From Calliopum simillimum (lineage: Eukaryota; Arthropoda; Insecta; Diptera; Lauxaniidae): a DNA stretch of 64,000 bases. The stretch is taken from assembly GCA_951812925.1 (NCBI GenBank), contig OX638371.1:79307697-79371696 (forward strand), in the 5' to 3' direction. The translations under genes were made by a program, and so were the position numbers. Below the pieces are notes generated by a model. The model was not told the origin of the DNA. It did not search any database and saw nothing but the letters and a program-made list of their open reading frames with translations. Shown here in pieces: positions 1 through 11,672 of this stretch (the stretch's first letter is position 1; every line of letters starts with the position of its first letter).

Positions 1-59
1 TTGGGAAAACTAAGCAAGATAATTTAATGGTACACAGCCTCCGTCGTCAAAGTTAGCTC

Positions 60-420
60 GGGGGATTGAAAATGAGCGAAGTCGGTCAACGGACACGCCT
101 ACCGCCCATACAAAAAATATCTTCAAAATGGAACTTTAGGAGTATTTTTAATGACAATGCGACCAAAATACACTTAAGTACTAGAAATAGTTAGCGCAAG
201 CTATAGGCAAAAACTAGGCGAATTCGAACAAGAGGGCGTGACACCTCTCATATAAGCAAAAGCTTCAAAACGATGGTTTGAAAGCGTTTTTTGAGATAAT
301 CGAACTAAATTTGGCTCAGATACTAAGAACTATAAATGCAAGCTTTAGGCAAAAACTGGATAAAATCGGACAAGTGGGCGTGGCACCTCCCATATAAGCA
401 AAATTTTCAAAATATTGCTG
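60..420. repeat. Degenerate tandem repeat, about 140-bp unit
   Basis: Three diverged units follow each other near 82, 226 and 365. Each holds a variant of GGGCGTGGCACCTCCCATA followed by a stretch ending in CTTCAAAA or TTCAAAA. The GGGCGTGGCAC and CTCCCATA words recur in the larger tandem family at 49.2-51.9 kb and at 63.8 kb, so this is probably a remote member. No coding frame is supported. Confidence 0.5.
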
Positions 421-722
421 TGTAGGGTATTTAATGTTTGGCCAGGCCTTAATTGTCTGACTTGTTTTTGAAAAAAAAAAAAATTTTATTGTGTCACTCC
501 AGCGTTTTAGAGAAAACTTATTTATAAGAAACTTTTAGTTAATTGTATGAGCTTTTTAAGAGTATATTTGGTTCATAGCCTATATAATATAGGGGAAAAG
601 TACCACCTGCGGGTATGGTTCGGGTGTGGACACCCCTCTGTAACTTTTGACAGAAAACAAATGCGGCTGTTCTGGCAAATGTTAAGAGCGTGTAATGAAA
701 GCACGAAGTTTTTGGGCATTAA

Positions 723-1399
723 ACAGGCCTACAAAAAATTTTACCAGAAACCAGACTATACTTTTTCGATGTATTTTGACGTGCTGAATCCAAATCCTAT
801 AACTATCGAAAATCCGGGGTCAGAATTGCTCTATTGGCTCAGGTTTCCGAGATATTATAGCCTGAAAGTGCTAAAGACACGAGTTTGGCCTATCTTTACG
901 CTTATATATCATCGCCTATCGATTTTTACTCCAAAACCTGTAAACATTATCTTAAAGTATGACCCTTAATCTTTTAAATGCTGTTGAGTTTGCTCAAATA
1001 TCTGTTTTTTTCACTGAGATATGCCACTTTGAAAAATTCAAACTTTATGAATTTATGTATGTGAACAAACAACTCTTTCCACAAACCCATGAATTTTTCA
1101 AAGTGGCCTATCTCAGTGAAAAAACAGATATTTGAGCAAACTCAACAGCATTTAAAAGATTAAGGGTCATACTTTAAGATGATGTTTACAGGTTTTGGAG
1201 TAAAAATCAATAGGCGATGATATATAACAGTAAATATAGGCTGAAACGGTGTTTTTAGCACTTTTAGGTTAGGATATCTCGGAATCCTGAACAAATATAG
1301 CAATTCTGACCCCGGATTTGGATTCAACACGTCAAAATACATCGCAAAAGTATAGTCTGGTTTCTGGTAAAATAACTTTGCCAAATTTTGTAGGCCTGT
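723..1399. repeat. Hairpin (palindromic) element
   Basis: The arms 723-1039 and 1091-1399 are inverted copies separated by a loop of about 51 bp. The outer ends read ACAGGCCTAC and its complement. The frames at 547-969 (plus) and 1160-1384 (minus) translate to near-identical peptides only because they read the two arms, so they are not treated as genes. Each arm contains the module with CCGGATTTGGATTCA and GATATCTC that recurs at 28.3, 47.1, 48.1 and 49.1 kb. Confidence 0.75.
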
Positions 1400-1840
1400 G
1401 TTATCGAGAAATATTTGAAATTTTTATCAAGGTCGGATATTATCAAAAATATCGAAAAAGTCCACAGTAATCGGAGTTCATTGAAAATATCGAAAGAAAT
1501 TACATGCAATTAAAGTTTGAAGTTATTGAGAAATATCGAGAAAGTCCACAGGAATCGGAATTAATCAAAAACTATCGAATAACATCAAAAAAGTCTATAA
1601 GAATCTGAATTAGTCATTAAGTATCGAAATCAATCTAAACATAGAATAACACTGAAATAATCGGTAAGGTCCTGAAATTATCGAAAATGATTGCAAAAAT
1701 CGGAATTAATCGAAAAGTATCGAAAAATTCCATAAGAATCATAAATTATCGAAAAGTATCCGAAAACTTTGAAAAAATCGGCGAAGGCCTGATTCCATCG
1801 AAAAACAACGAAAAAGTATCCAGAAATCGAAAAAATTTAG
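1400..1840. repeat. Degenerate TATCGAAAA-type tandem repeat
   Basis: The stretch is made of imperfect units around TATCGAAAAAGTCC and AATCGGAATTAATCGAAAA, with no fixed period. The words recall the 39-bp minisatellite at 36.7 kb read on the other strand and the TCGA-rich field at 60.2-62.5 kb. No gene is seen. Confidence 0.5.
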
Positions 1841-2499
1841 CAGCATACAAAAGTTTTAATTTTCCTTTGCCTTTATTATGGAATAAGAAAGTATAACAAA
1901 TTTTTTAGTTTATTATAAATGAAAGTTGAATAAGTCCATTCAGACCAAAAAAATCGACTATTTTCTATTACACTTGTACAAATTTTTACAGCATAACAAA
2001 ATTTAATAAATTTACAGTGGTAAACACTTCACACCAGTTTAATATTGCTTAGCAATATTTTTAAATTGAGTCGCACCCAAACCCTTTAATATCTTAGTTT
2101 ATTAAAAAGTGGTCTTATTCCACTTTCAAAAAAAAAACCCATTCATTTATGCAGTAAATTTATTATATTTTGTGATTCAAAACCAAATGCAACCAAAATG
2201 TTCATACAACACAATATGCTTATTGCTTCTCAAAGTGGCTGTTAAAGTCGTGTGTGGGCCCCGAATTGGCTCGGGTGTGGGGACCCCTCTTTTTTTATTT
2301 AAAGCGTTTGTTTTACTGAAATATCGTCGTAGATGCCAACATTACTAATTTTAATGGCGTTCTTATGTGTTTTTACGCTTTTTTAGTGGAATGGAAAGAA
2401 CCAATTGGCCCTTTAAAGATATCGCAGAAAAAAAGTTGTTTTCATTAAGTGTGGGTAGTAAGGTGGCATACCACTTTGCAAAAAATCTCTGAATTGAAT

Positions 2500-2750
2500 T
2501 TCCAGACAAGTGGACCGAGGAGCAGATTTCGGGCATGGATTAATACAAAAAATTCATGCTTGGCAAAAGAGCAATGTTAACAAGGGCTAGAAACTATGTC
2601 ACCAAGCCGACTTGGTCTGCAAAACAATTTTTCTGGCATTGACGCCGCGGACAAACAAGTCTAGTTTCATGGCAATAGGCATGATGCCATTCGATCCAGA
2701 CGTTTTTAGTGACGCTGATCGTGTTGAAGCTGTTGGGTAGAATTTGTTGA
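2500..2750 (+). pseudogene. Relic of a pogo/JRK-type DDE transposase
   Basis: Read in shifting frames, the plus strand holds stretches resembling the C-terminal part of CENP-B/pogo-type transposases. The clearest is near 2666-2735, where a glycine is followed by a Pro-Phe-Asp-Pro-x-Val-Phe-Ser-Asp-x-Asp block typical of that region. Stops and frame shifts interrupt it and no terminal repeats were located. Family knowledge: pogo elements duplicate TA on insertion. Identification is tentative because the match is short. Confidence 0.35.
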
Positions 2751-3003
2751 ATTTGTGTGAGTCAATATTCCAAAATAAATTAATTTTGCTTCCTCTCCCT
2801 TTTGAGGCATAAATATTGATATATCACATTATAAAATTGGATTGCAAATGCCGAATATATGATGAACAACATTATTGGGCCACCCATATATTCAGTCAAA
2901 AAACAAAAAAAAAAAAATGTTCTGAATTTTCAAAATTTTTTTCTGATAAGGTCTAGAAACCTACATATGTTCAGCAAAAAAAAAATTAGAAATATTTTTT
3001 TAA

Positions 3004-3285
3004 CCCTTTCGGTTGGGACAATATACCCCAACAATTTTTGAATAAATTCATAACTCGGTTATTAATGTCACTTAAATTGAATGAATTAATAAAATTAATG
3101 CAATTTTTAGTAATCACTGTTTTCAAATTCAAATCAAAAATATCCGTTGGGAGTATAGACCTGAAGCGCTTCTGGCGGTGAAAATTTGAATTTGGAGACG
3201 GTCAAACATTTTACTTAAATTAAGCTTCTAAGATTAACCTATCACAAATATAGTGTACCCCCTAGTTTTTTTCGGGTCGAAAGGG
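3004..3285. mobile_element. piggyBac-type MITE
   Basis: The element starts CCCTTTCGG and ends CGAAAGGG and is flanked on both sides by TTAA (3000-3003 and 3286-3289). TTAA target duplication plus CCC-starting ends is the signature of the piggyBac superfamily. It is 282 bp with no coding capacity, so it would need a transposase supplied in trans. The inner TACCCC/GGGTA-like words are weakly repeated. Confidence 0.75.
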
Positions 3286-3289
3286 TTAA

Positions 3290-5549
3290 ATATTTCTTTT
3301 GCCTGTAAGGCGATACGCTCTATTGTACATATTTAGTTAAAAAATAATCCAATTCTAAACCTATTAAAAAACGTTGGGGCTAAAATTTGATTAGTTCAGA
3401 AATTTGTAGACTATAGCTGTAATTAAAAACTTAAACATTAAATCTATTTGAGTAGTAATTAATTAAGTTAGTGTAACAAAAACAACAAGAACACATTTGA
3501 AAAATTGTTCTAACGAAAACATAATATTCTTCGTCTTGCCGTTACTACGGGATTCCTTTTTAATGCTGCTGACAATAAAAGTATCCTGTCTACTGTGTTA
3601 CATTTTTCTTCTTGTGCCATCATCCAATCGACAGCTTCCTTCTCGTATTAAATTAATAATAAAGTATTCCGACGGAAGTAGGGCGTTATGCTTATTAAGT
3701 AATTATAACAGCCAGAATGTTTTAAACGAGATTTTCCTCCTCTAAGTGGGCCTATATTCATCCATCCTCTTAAAAGCACAAGGAAAGCAAAGCAAAGCAG
3801 CAAAAATACAAAAAAAAAGAGGAGAAAAACACACCGCGACTAGGTCAACGGGATTTGTTTTAATAAAGTTTTCTTCTCCTTCTTCATACTCACATACAAC
3901 ACCGCCGAGCACTTGAAAACTTTTAATCCTGCTGTTTTATGTTAGGCAGTTACTACTTACTGGTACCGCTGACTGCTGTTAATCCTATCCATGTGAATTT
4001 AGCACCAGCAGCAACAGCAACACCATTATCGTCATTAAATTAACTTCGATTCAGTGAATATTTGTTAATATTTATGAGTTGTAAGCGAAAGAATACAAAA
4101 TCTTTCGACTGTTTTTTTTTTTTTTTTTCAGTGAATCAAGTAATGATGAAAACTTTTATAAGACTTTCTCGTATTTATAAACATTAATATTTTGATAAAG
4201 GTTATACATTTACGAGTAAACTAAGATAAAAGTTATTTTTTCCCTAAACTTTGGTCATTTAAGTTTGAGTAATTAGATTGAAAATTATATTGGACTTTAT
4301 ATAAATAAAGATTTTTCTACTGCAAGTTTTATTGGCATGGCAAATTTTTTTATAGAGTTATGAAATAACTAACAATAATAAAACAAGTAATAAAAAGAAC
4401 GACATTCCTGGTTTGAGCTTACTGTTCAGTGTGCTAATGTGAAAACACAGAAACAAGCCAAAATGCAAAAAACAATTAAAAATAAAATGAATACTCTATT
4501 TAGATTTTAATGACCACTGACCGAAATTGTTGAATGTTTAAGTTAAAGTGAGCTTACTGGTCCTTGCTAGTGATGCAAATAAAACAAACTTTTCCATCAT
4601 TTGCTCAACGTTTCGTTCATTTTTGAGAACATCTACATGAGCTTTATTTCTGGGGCTGAAAAAGGTTTTCGTTCTTTTCATTATTACAACATAGAATAAT
4701 AAAAGTGTAGGCTTACATAATTTTATTGTCAAAATACATCAAAAATCGTCAAGATATTTAAAAATTATAAATAGAAATTCAAAATTTAAAATTGACAACC
4801 TATAAATTCGATTCATAGTTTTGGAGATATGACCATTTTAGAAATTTTGAAAAATATTTCAATTACAACAACAAATGCATCAACAACATCAGCAACAAAT
4901 ACTACAACAACATACCTTTCATATGACATTAATATTTTCCAAATCCATCCAGTAATTCCCAACTTATAGCGGTTTTCATAGAAGATATATCCGGATCTTC
5001 CGATGGCTATATCTCCGAAACTAGATCCGGAAGACCGATTATTCTTTTAAGGACTAAGAATTCAATGATAAAAAATTAGTTTCAGAATTTTAGCGAATTT
5101 ATCACTAAACGACACATGACCATTTTGACCTCCATATGACCTTGAAATCTTTTTTCTCAGACATTCTGGAAAAAAACGGACTGCGGATTCGGATTCAGGA
5201 CGTCAAAGTCCCTAGGAAACACATTGTCTGATCAAAACGCCATGACATTTTTTTATTTTGTAAACCTGTTTTATTTTAGCAATTTTTAATTTTTATTTAA
5301 AATTTGGTGATTTCTTGACGATTAATTGATGTATTTTGACAATTTTGACGAACTATAATTTATATAAGTAAGTATTTCAGACGAAATGGATAAACATAAC
5401 TGAAATTTACAGCAAACACATGAACACCAGAATATAACAAATTGGTATGCAGTTTGTATACAACAAAGCATCAATATAGACATTTCGAATAACAAAGTTC
5501 ATTCATGTGCACTTTTAGATAAAACACAAATCATAAAATATCTGACTGA
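3290..5549. other. Stretch without a recognisable gene
   Basis: The stretch is AT-rich with (CAG)n/(CAA)n-like runs near 4010 and 4870-4910 and a T-run near 4110. A short dispersed repeat at 4417-4470 (TTGAGCTTACTGTTCAGTG) recurs at 63900-63960. A block at 5180-5210 resembles the CGGATTCGGATTCAGGACGTC part of the foldback module. No coding region could be supported. Confidence 0.5.
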
Positions 5550-5628
5550 ACGATGGCCGTATGATTAAGTAAAATGTTATGTACTCAGCTAATTTGAAAA
5601 CATGGGTTCGAATCCTATTCACATAGAC
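5550..5628 (+). repeat. tRNA-like (SINE-type) sequence
   Basis: A perfect internal pol III B box (GGTTCGAATCC, 5605-5615) follows an A-box-like TGGCCGTATG at about 5554. A T-run (about 5637-5644), a possible pol III terminator, comes directly after. I could not fold a convincing acceptor stem, so it is called a tRNA-derived repeat and not a working tRNA gene. Confidence 0.45.
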
Positions 5629-5843
5629 AGTTTTAGTTTTTTTTAAATCATTGATTTGTACAGAAAAAATATATTTTCAACATTTTCAGAATAATTTTAT
5701 CAAGTTTTATGAAAATTTCCTAACCCTATTTTTTGCAGTGAAATAAAACTGAAAAGAAATTAGATCTTTCACTTTATTTAATTGGAATCGTTTTATTTTG
5801 CTGTTTCAGAAATCAACAGCAAGATTACTGATGCATAACATTA

Positions 5844-6193
5844 GCCGTGTTTCTTTTGACGCGTATATACAATTGTGGTAATTTTCAAATTGAGATAACT
5901 TATGAACGGTGAGTCGTACGATAAAAAGTCCAAGGGTCTTTTTCATTGAGAACCACGTGCTCTACAAATAATTTCAATCTTTTGTAAAAAAAAATAATTA
6001 TTTAGAAGTTATTTAAAAAAAAGTGATTTTTTGCCGTTTATCGGCACCTAACCAGTTTTTATAGAATAACTCCTAAAAGATATTTTTTTTTTTTAAAATA
6101 AAAGGAAAAGTTTTTGTTTTGCGACTCACTGTTCATGAGTTATCGCAATTTAAAAATATCCACTCTTGTATATACGCGTCAAAAAAACACGGC
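5844..6193. mobile_element. Palindromic MITE with TA flanks
   Basis: The inverted ends GCCGTGTTTCTTTTGACGCG and a near-identical complement are bordered by TA (5842-5843 and 6194-6195). The arms cover more than 100 bp each and include the CGACTCAC..GTTCAT words. No transposase is encoded. The TA duplication suggests mobilisation by a Tc1/mariner- or pogo-type enzyme, but two bases are weak evidence for a target duplication. Confidence 0.6.
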
Positions 6194-6354
6194 TATTATT
6201 CACGCACAAAGTTCGCGAAATTCAGTTTTCTGCAAATATCTCACAAAAGATTATTTATACAGGAAAATGTTGGTCCACAATTTTGGAAATTTCCTATAGA
6301 GAACAGGGGGACCAAATATTCGAAATTCCAGTGCGACATTGTCCAATAATTACC

Positions 6355-6648
6355 TTATTTTTTTTTTTTTTATAAAAAGAACACTTGAAAATGAATGGGA
6401 CCAGTTACTAACATATATCAATTTACAAACTTTGATGTAAGCTAAAAATTTTTGAAAAAACACACTTTTCATGAAAATGACTAAAAACGCCAACTTCAAC
6501 ACCCTGTATTTTAATAACAAATGGTACTAGCACCAAATCCTTCGGGATTATTGTTTTTGCACAACGGATCTACCATATTGCCAAATTTGAGCGAAATCGG
6601 AGACAACAAAATTTTCAGCTGGTACACTTGGCGTGTTTTGCTTCCTAT
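6355..6648 (+). repeat. Solo right arm of the GCAAAACACGCC foldback family
   Basis: The sequence from AAAAGAACACTTG to GGCGTGTTTTGC matches the right arms of the foldback copies ending at 14854 and about 33231. No left arm or interior is present, so this is a remnant. The short antisense and sense frames here (6511-6739) are readings of the repeat. Confidence 0.7.
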
Positions 6649-6887
6649 ACCTTTAATCCATTTTTTCTTATCTCTTTCCAATTCTAAGTTATCCAGCATT
6701 CTTTTGCCAAGTTGTAAACTTTTTACTCAGCCGACGTAATAGCTAAAGCAAAAATCTTAAAGGTTGAGACAGGATAAAATATTTCGAGCGCACAAGCAAA
6801 CCACAAATACGTACTATCGAACTCAAAGCTGAATATGCAAGCGCATTCAAGACATCAAAATTTTTACAAGCAATAAAATACAGTTAG

Positions 6888-7951
6888 CTCATGTGAAGTC
6901 GGCTCCGTGATTTTCGAAAACCGAACATTTTTTTAGAGTTCTGGGTCCGTTGGGAATAGTTCTGGAGTTCTTTCACAAAATTCGGAATAGCTCTGCGAAA
7001 TTGGACCAAAAATCGGAGGTGTTTTTCACGTAGAGGAGCTCTAATAACATTTTTGAGCTCAAAAGAAGAAGTTCTGGAGTTTTTTATAATTTTTTTTTTT
7101 GCGAAAAAAATTTTTTTTAAATAAGTTTTTCACAAAAAAGGTTTTGATAACAGATCTGGATAGTGCTCGTAGAGTTCTTAAGAAAATTTTAGTGACATTT
7201 TTCCGAAATATTTTTACTTTTCATTTTAACTGAAAAATGAGAAAAAAATGTCGGTTTTTTACTATGTATCCGAAAAGGACTATTCGTAAAGGAGTGCTGA
7301 TTTGAGTTCCGGATAGGGCTCAAAGAGTTGTGACGAAAATCCTAGTAACATTTTTCCGAAATTTTTGTACCTTTCATTTTAATCGAAAAATCGAAAAAAT
7401 TTTCGGAGGACTTTCGGAAAAGCACAAATATTTTCCAAAAATTTTACATAATATTTTCTTTAAAACTCTTCGAGCACAACCTAAAACTCCAACCAGAACT
7501 CCTCTACGATAAAATTTTCATATTCGGATACTTAGAAAAAAACCGGAACTTTTTTTGATTTTTCGATTAAAATGAAAAGTGTAAGTATTTCAGAAAAATG
7601 TTAACAGGATTTTCTTTAGAATTCTTCGAGCACTATTCAGATCTGTTATTAAAACATTTTTTTGTTAAAAACTTATTTCAGAAAAAAAAATTTTCTATAA
7701 AAAAAAATAAAAAATTCAAAAAAAAGGTATAAAGAATTCCAGAATTCTTTCTTGTGAGCTTTAAAATGTTATCAGAACTCTTCTATGTGAAAACATGGCG
7801 CTGAGCAAAAAACGATACACCTCCGATTTTTGGTCCAATTTCGCAGAACTATTTCGAATTTTATGAAAAAATTCCAGAACTATTCACAACGGACCTAGAA
7901 CTCTTAAAAAATGTTCGGTTTTCGAAAATCACGGAGCCAACTTTACATGAG
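6888..7951. mobile_element. Foldback element, long arms
   Basis: The ends are CTCATGTGAAGTCGGCTCC and the inverted CTCATGTAAAGTTGGCTCC. Inverted similarity continues inward for roughly 480 bp, including the CGGAGGTG..TTTTTGGTCCAA words, with a small centre near 7420. No target duplication could be fixed. There is no coding frame beyond chance peptides, so it is non-autonomous. Confidence 0.7.
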
Positions 7952-7959
7952 TACAGTGA

Positions 7960-9340
7960 TCTCCGCTCCATAACTCAATTGATCTCTCAATTTTCTATCT
8001 ATCACTCTGTCTTTCTTTTTATATCTCCTATCTATCTACTTTCACGCATAAACTTTCTCTCTTAAATCTGCCAACCGACCACTGGTATAAGACTTGTTAT
8101 ATGCGGGCCAAAGCTTAAAATTTTTTCTCTAGAAGGACAGGTTTGCCATAGTGTAAAAAATAGGTTTATTTCGAATAACCGCGATTAAATCGCTGCTAAC
8201 AAAATATAAAATCATTCTCAGTTGTGCAAGTAATTTTCTTTCACATGCCATTGGGACATCAGGTCATATGAGACAAGGCAAAAGATAAATATTTGCTGTT
8301 TGATTGCAACTCTTTAAATATGAAACTTTCTAGACTCGTTGGGTTTTTCATTAAAAAGTTTTTCACTTAAAACGCACCATGTTATTATAAGCAATTAAGG
8401 GGGAAAAAAATAACTATACTGCCTGGACTAACTCTAACGTACATACATACAAACGTACATACTTATGACATTGTAAACATTAGCATTTAAATTAAGTTTA
8501 TTTTTGAAACGGCTGAAAGTTAATTGGTTTTTTCATTTTCACAGAATTAAATAGACCACCCTCTGTATTTATTTTGGGACATGTGTTTATTTGACATGAA
8601 AATATTTTTAATTTTCAAAAATTTATTCATGCGCTATTGAAAAAGTACTTAACGCTTAAGTTTAAATATAAAATTGTATTGATTATCAATTTTACTTTCA
8701 ACAAACAAACAAAACAAACAAAAGCTTCCAAAAATAGCCAACACATTGATAAACTATTTTCGTACTTTCGCAAACAAATCAATGCAGAAAAGTTGGCATA
8801 ATTTGGCAAATATTTCAAGTACCCATGTATCATGGAAAATTGTTGTCGCATGACAACAACGCATTAATGTGGTGGGAATAAGAAAAAGTTTTATTTATTC
8901 AGAGTTCTATTTTTCACACGCAAATGTTTTTGAGTTGTTGATTTATGTATATTTTTACACCTACATACATGCAAACCTGCACATACAAAAACAAATGTAA
9001 CTTAATTTACTAATTTAATTTTTTACTATGTAGGTTTTGCTCCTTACCCCCAACGAAAATCCGCCTTCGAAATATAGTCATATATAAATATTGATTGAAA
9101 ATGAGTTAATGGAAATGTAGTTATACAAAAATATGTAGTACACTAGCGGCCATAAATATGGGGCGAGTTAGAAATTACTATTTTTATACGCTACACTCAG
9201 TATACAGGATGTATCGCATAAGGTGACGAAGCTTTTGAAAAGTAAAAGAGTAGGAATAGGCTAACAAAAAATTACACCTGTACACCTCAGGAGTTATAGG
9301 GTTAAAACAGATTTTCTCACTTGCTTTACAAACAATTTTT
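7960..9340. other. Stretch without a recognisable gene
   Basis: AT-rich sequence with ACATAC-type microsatellite bits near 8440-8470. A possible Tc1-like end (AGCGGCCATAAATATGG) lies near 9151 but has no matching partner. Nothing else could be supported. Confidence 0.4.
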
Positions 9341-9344
9341 TATT

Positions 9345-9660
9345 GGGTCACTTTAACCTTTTAGAGAAAACATTTCGCTCATTTACTTCAAGAACGGCAC
9401 AACTCAAAAATCGCGAATTTTGAATTAATGATGCAGAATTATTATTGTACATCATGCTTCATATTGCGTGAAAACTTCATATTAATATATTTTACAATCA
9501 CTATTTGAGAACGAAATAACTTTTTCAATTGAAAACTTTAAACGTATTTTTAGCAAAATCGAGTTTTTTGACTTGTGTCGTTCTTAAAGTAAATGAGCGA
9601 TTTGTACGAGAAAGTTTTAGCTAATTGAATGAGCTTTCTAAAAGTGTATTTGGTTTACAG
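9345..9660. repeat. Inverted repeat pair related to 480-590
   Basis: The block at 9360-9418 (CGCTCATTTACTTCAAGAAC) is the inverted copy of 9571-9625. The outer part, TAGCTAATTGAATGAGC and onward, also matches 530-585 (TAGTTAATTGTATGAGC). It is therefore a dispersed family with a foldback layout. The ends were not resolved. Confidence 0.5.
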
Positions 9661-10241
9661 GGCTTAAAAGGTTTTCGCAATGTTATGAATGCTTAAAATA
9701 TTTTTTCCCATTTTTTGACTTTGGCGGCATTCTGGTATAAAACAAATTTCCATTTTATAATTTTTCTTGGAATCCATGTTAAATTTCCGTTTTTTTTCTT
9801 AAGTACTCTAATTGATTTGATAATACCGGCATTTGTCATCTGAAAGAAAGCAACATTTGATGTGATTTGAAAATTTTATTTATTTTCAGTTACACCGTAA
9901 TTTTCGCATACTTGAGTGCACTTTATCAGATTTAATAAAAGCTGTTGAACTTTTTATTTTTTCAATATTTTCACATTGCGGATATTATGTGGGGAATACC
10001 CATGTCAAAGTCAAATGAAAATCCATTGACGTTGATTTGAGTTTAAGTGATGTTTTTATTTACAACGATGAACAGTGGTTTAGCATCGATTTTCATCGGC
10101 TGAAATTCAAAATGACTTTTAAACTTCTTGCGGGATAAATTTAATAGTTAGCTATTGTTTCGTATCTCAATTTTAGATTTTTATTTCATTAATATTTAGA
10201 CGGTATATTTAACTTCACGTCGAAAAAAAAATGTTCTAAAG

Positions 10242-10826
10242 CAAGGGTGTCAGCGTAGAAGAAAAGTGAGCCAATTTTGGCTCGACCCAACAACATCAAT
10301 ATTTCTGTACAACAATCCCAACAACATCAATATTTCTGTACAACATTCACAGAAATAATTTTTGTTGTTTTTTTTTTCACGCTCGTCAAAATTTCGCGTT
10401 TTTGTTGCTTTTTTTGCGTACACACAAAATCGAACTCGAACCAACATAAAACAACAACAAAGACTACGTCGTATCAAAAACAAAAACAAGAAACAATATG
10501 GGTATTAATGCGTTGATGCGCAGTAGCGAAAATGCAAGTCTTTTACGCACTAACGCACTAATATCAAACTTTAGCAAATTGCACTTTCGCAAAGACACAA
10601 GGGCATTGCGCATCAACGCGTGAGTTCCCCTAATTTTTGTGTGTGTCCTAGTCCTTAGAAATTTTGAAAATTGTTGAAGTATTATTGTTGTTGTAAACGA
10701 GGCATGAAAAAACAACAAAAAATTGTTTTTTTGTTTGTTGTTACTCGAATTTAAAGTTGTTGTAAAAGCAACGCTGACTGCGCTGCATGCGTTTGGCTCA
10801 GTGATTTGAAAACGCTGACACCCTTG
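10242..10826. mobile_element. hAT-superfamily non-autonomous element
   Basis: The terminal inverted repeats CAAGGGTGTCAGCGT and ACGCTGACACCCTTG are flanked by a perfect 8-bp target duplication, TTCTAAAG (10234-10241 and 10827-10834). An 8-bp duplication with CARGGGTG-type ends is characteristic of hAT. The interior contains two tandem copies of CAACATCAATATTTCTGTAC near 10301 and 10323 and Asn/Gln-rich chance frames. It is 585 bp with no transposase. Confidence 0.85.
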
Positions 10827-11672
10827 TTCTAAAGTCTAGCTCAAATACTTCTTAAATGAAATATTCAGTTCAGAATTAAGCCCAATATAGCATTAAATCA
10901 TCCTAAAATACGCCAAACTTTTTCGCAATTCAAGCTTAAATATGGACATAATATAAATTTTGATAATTAAGGCCAATTGTACTCAACGCATGCCATTTTG
11001 TACTTGTTTATAAAAAAAAAAAAATAATCCCTTTTTTTGGATTAATTCAAGCTCTATTGTGATTGTTTATCAAAAAATAAATTTTCGTTCTTGCATTGGG
11101 CAAAAGAAATTACTATAAACAAATGGGCATATTTATTTTTAAGATTTTTTTTAAGTGTGTTACTTAATGACATGTATATGAAGCAAAACACGCCAAGTGT
11201 ACCAGCTCAAAATTTTGTTGTCTCCGATTTTGCTCAAATTTGGCAACATGGTAGATCCGGTGTGCAAGAACAACAATCTGGGAGGATTTGGTCCTAGTGC
11301 CATAGTCATTTTAATGAAAAGGGTGTTCTTTTAAAAATGTAAAGCTTACACTAAAGTTTGTAAATTGATAAATCTAAGTTACTGGTTCCATTCATTTTGA
11401 TGTGTTCTTTTTATAAAAAAAATATTTCTTGGTGAACAAAAAATTTTTTCACCAAAATTTTTTACAATTAAAAATACTTTTTTTTTAAAAAACCCCCCTT
11501 AGATTTTTTCTAAAAGTACTTTAAATTAAAGCATTACTTATAAGCTTAAAAATGATGTATGACTCAAGATGGGATTCGGACGCTACATGGGAGTTTTTTT
11601 GGCTTTTGAACGCCCGCGGCAGGCAAAAATCTTTTTTTACTCGAGAGGAAAGCATCTTACGAAAAAAGTGTA

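Noticed and set aside
10250..10718. Gln/Asn- and Phe-rich frames
   Set aside because: They lie inside the hAT element on CAA/TTG-rich sequence, and no family is recognised.
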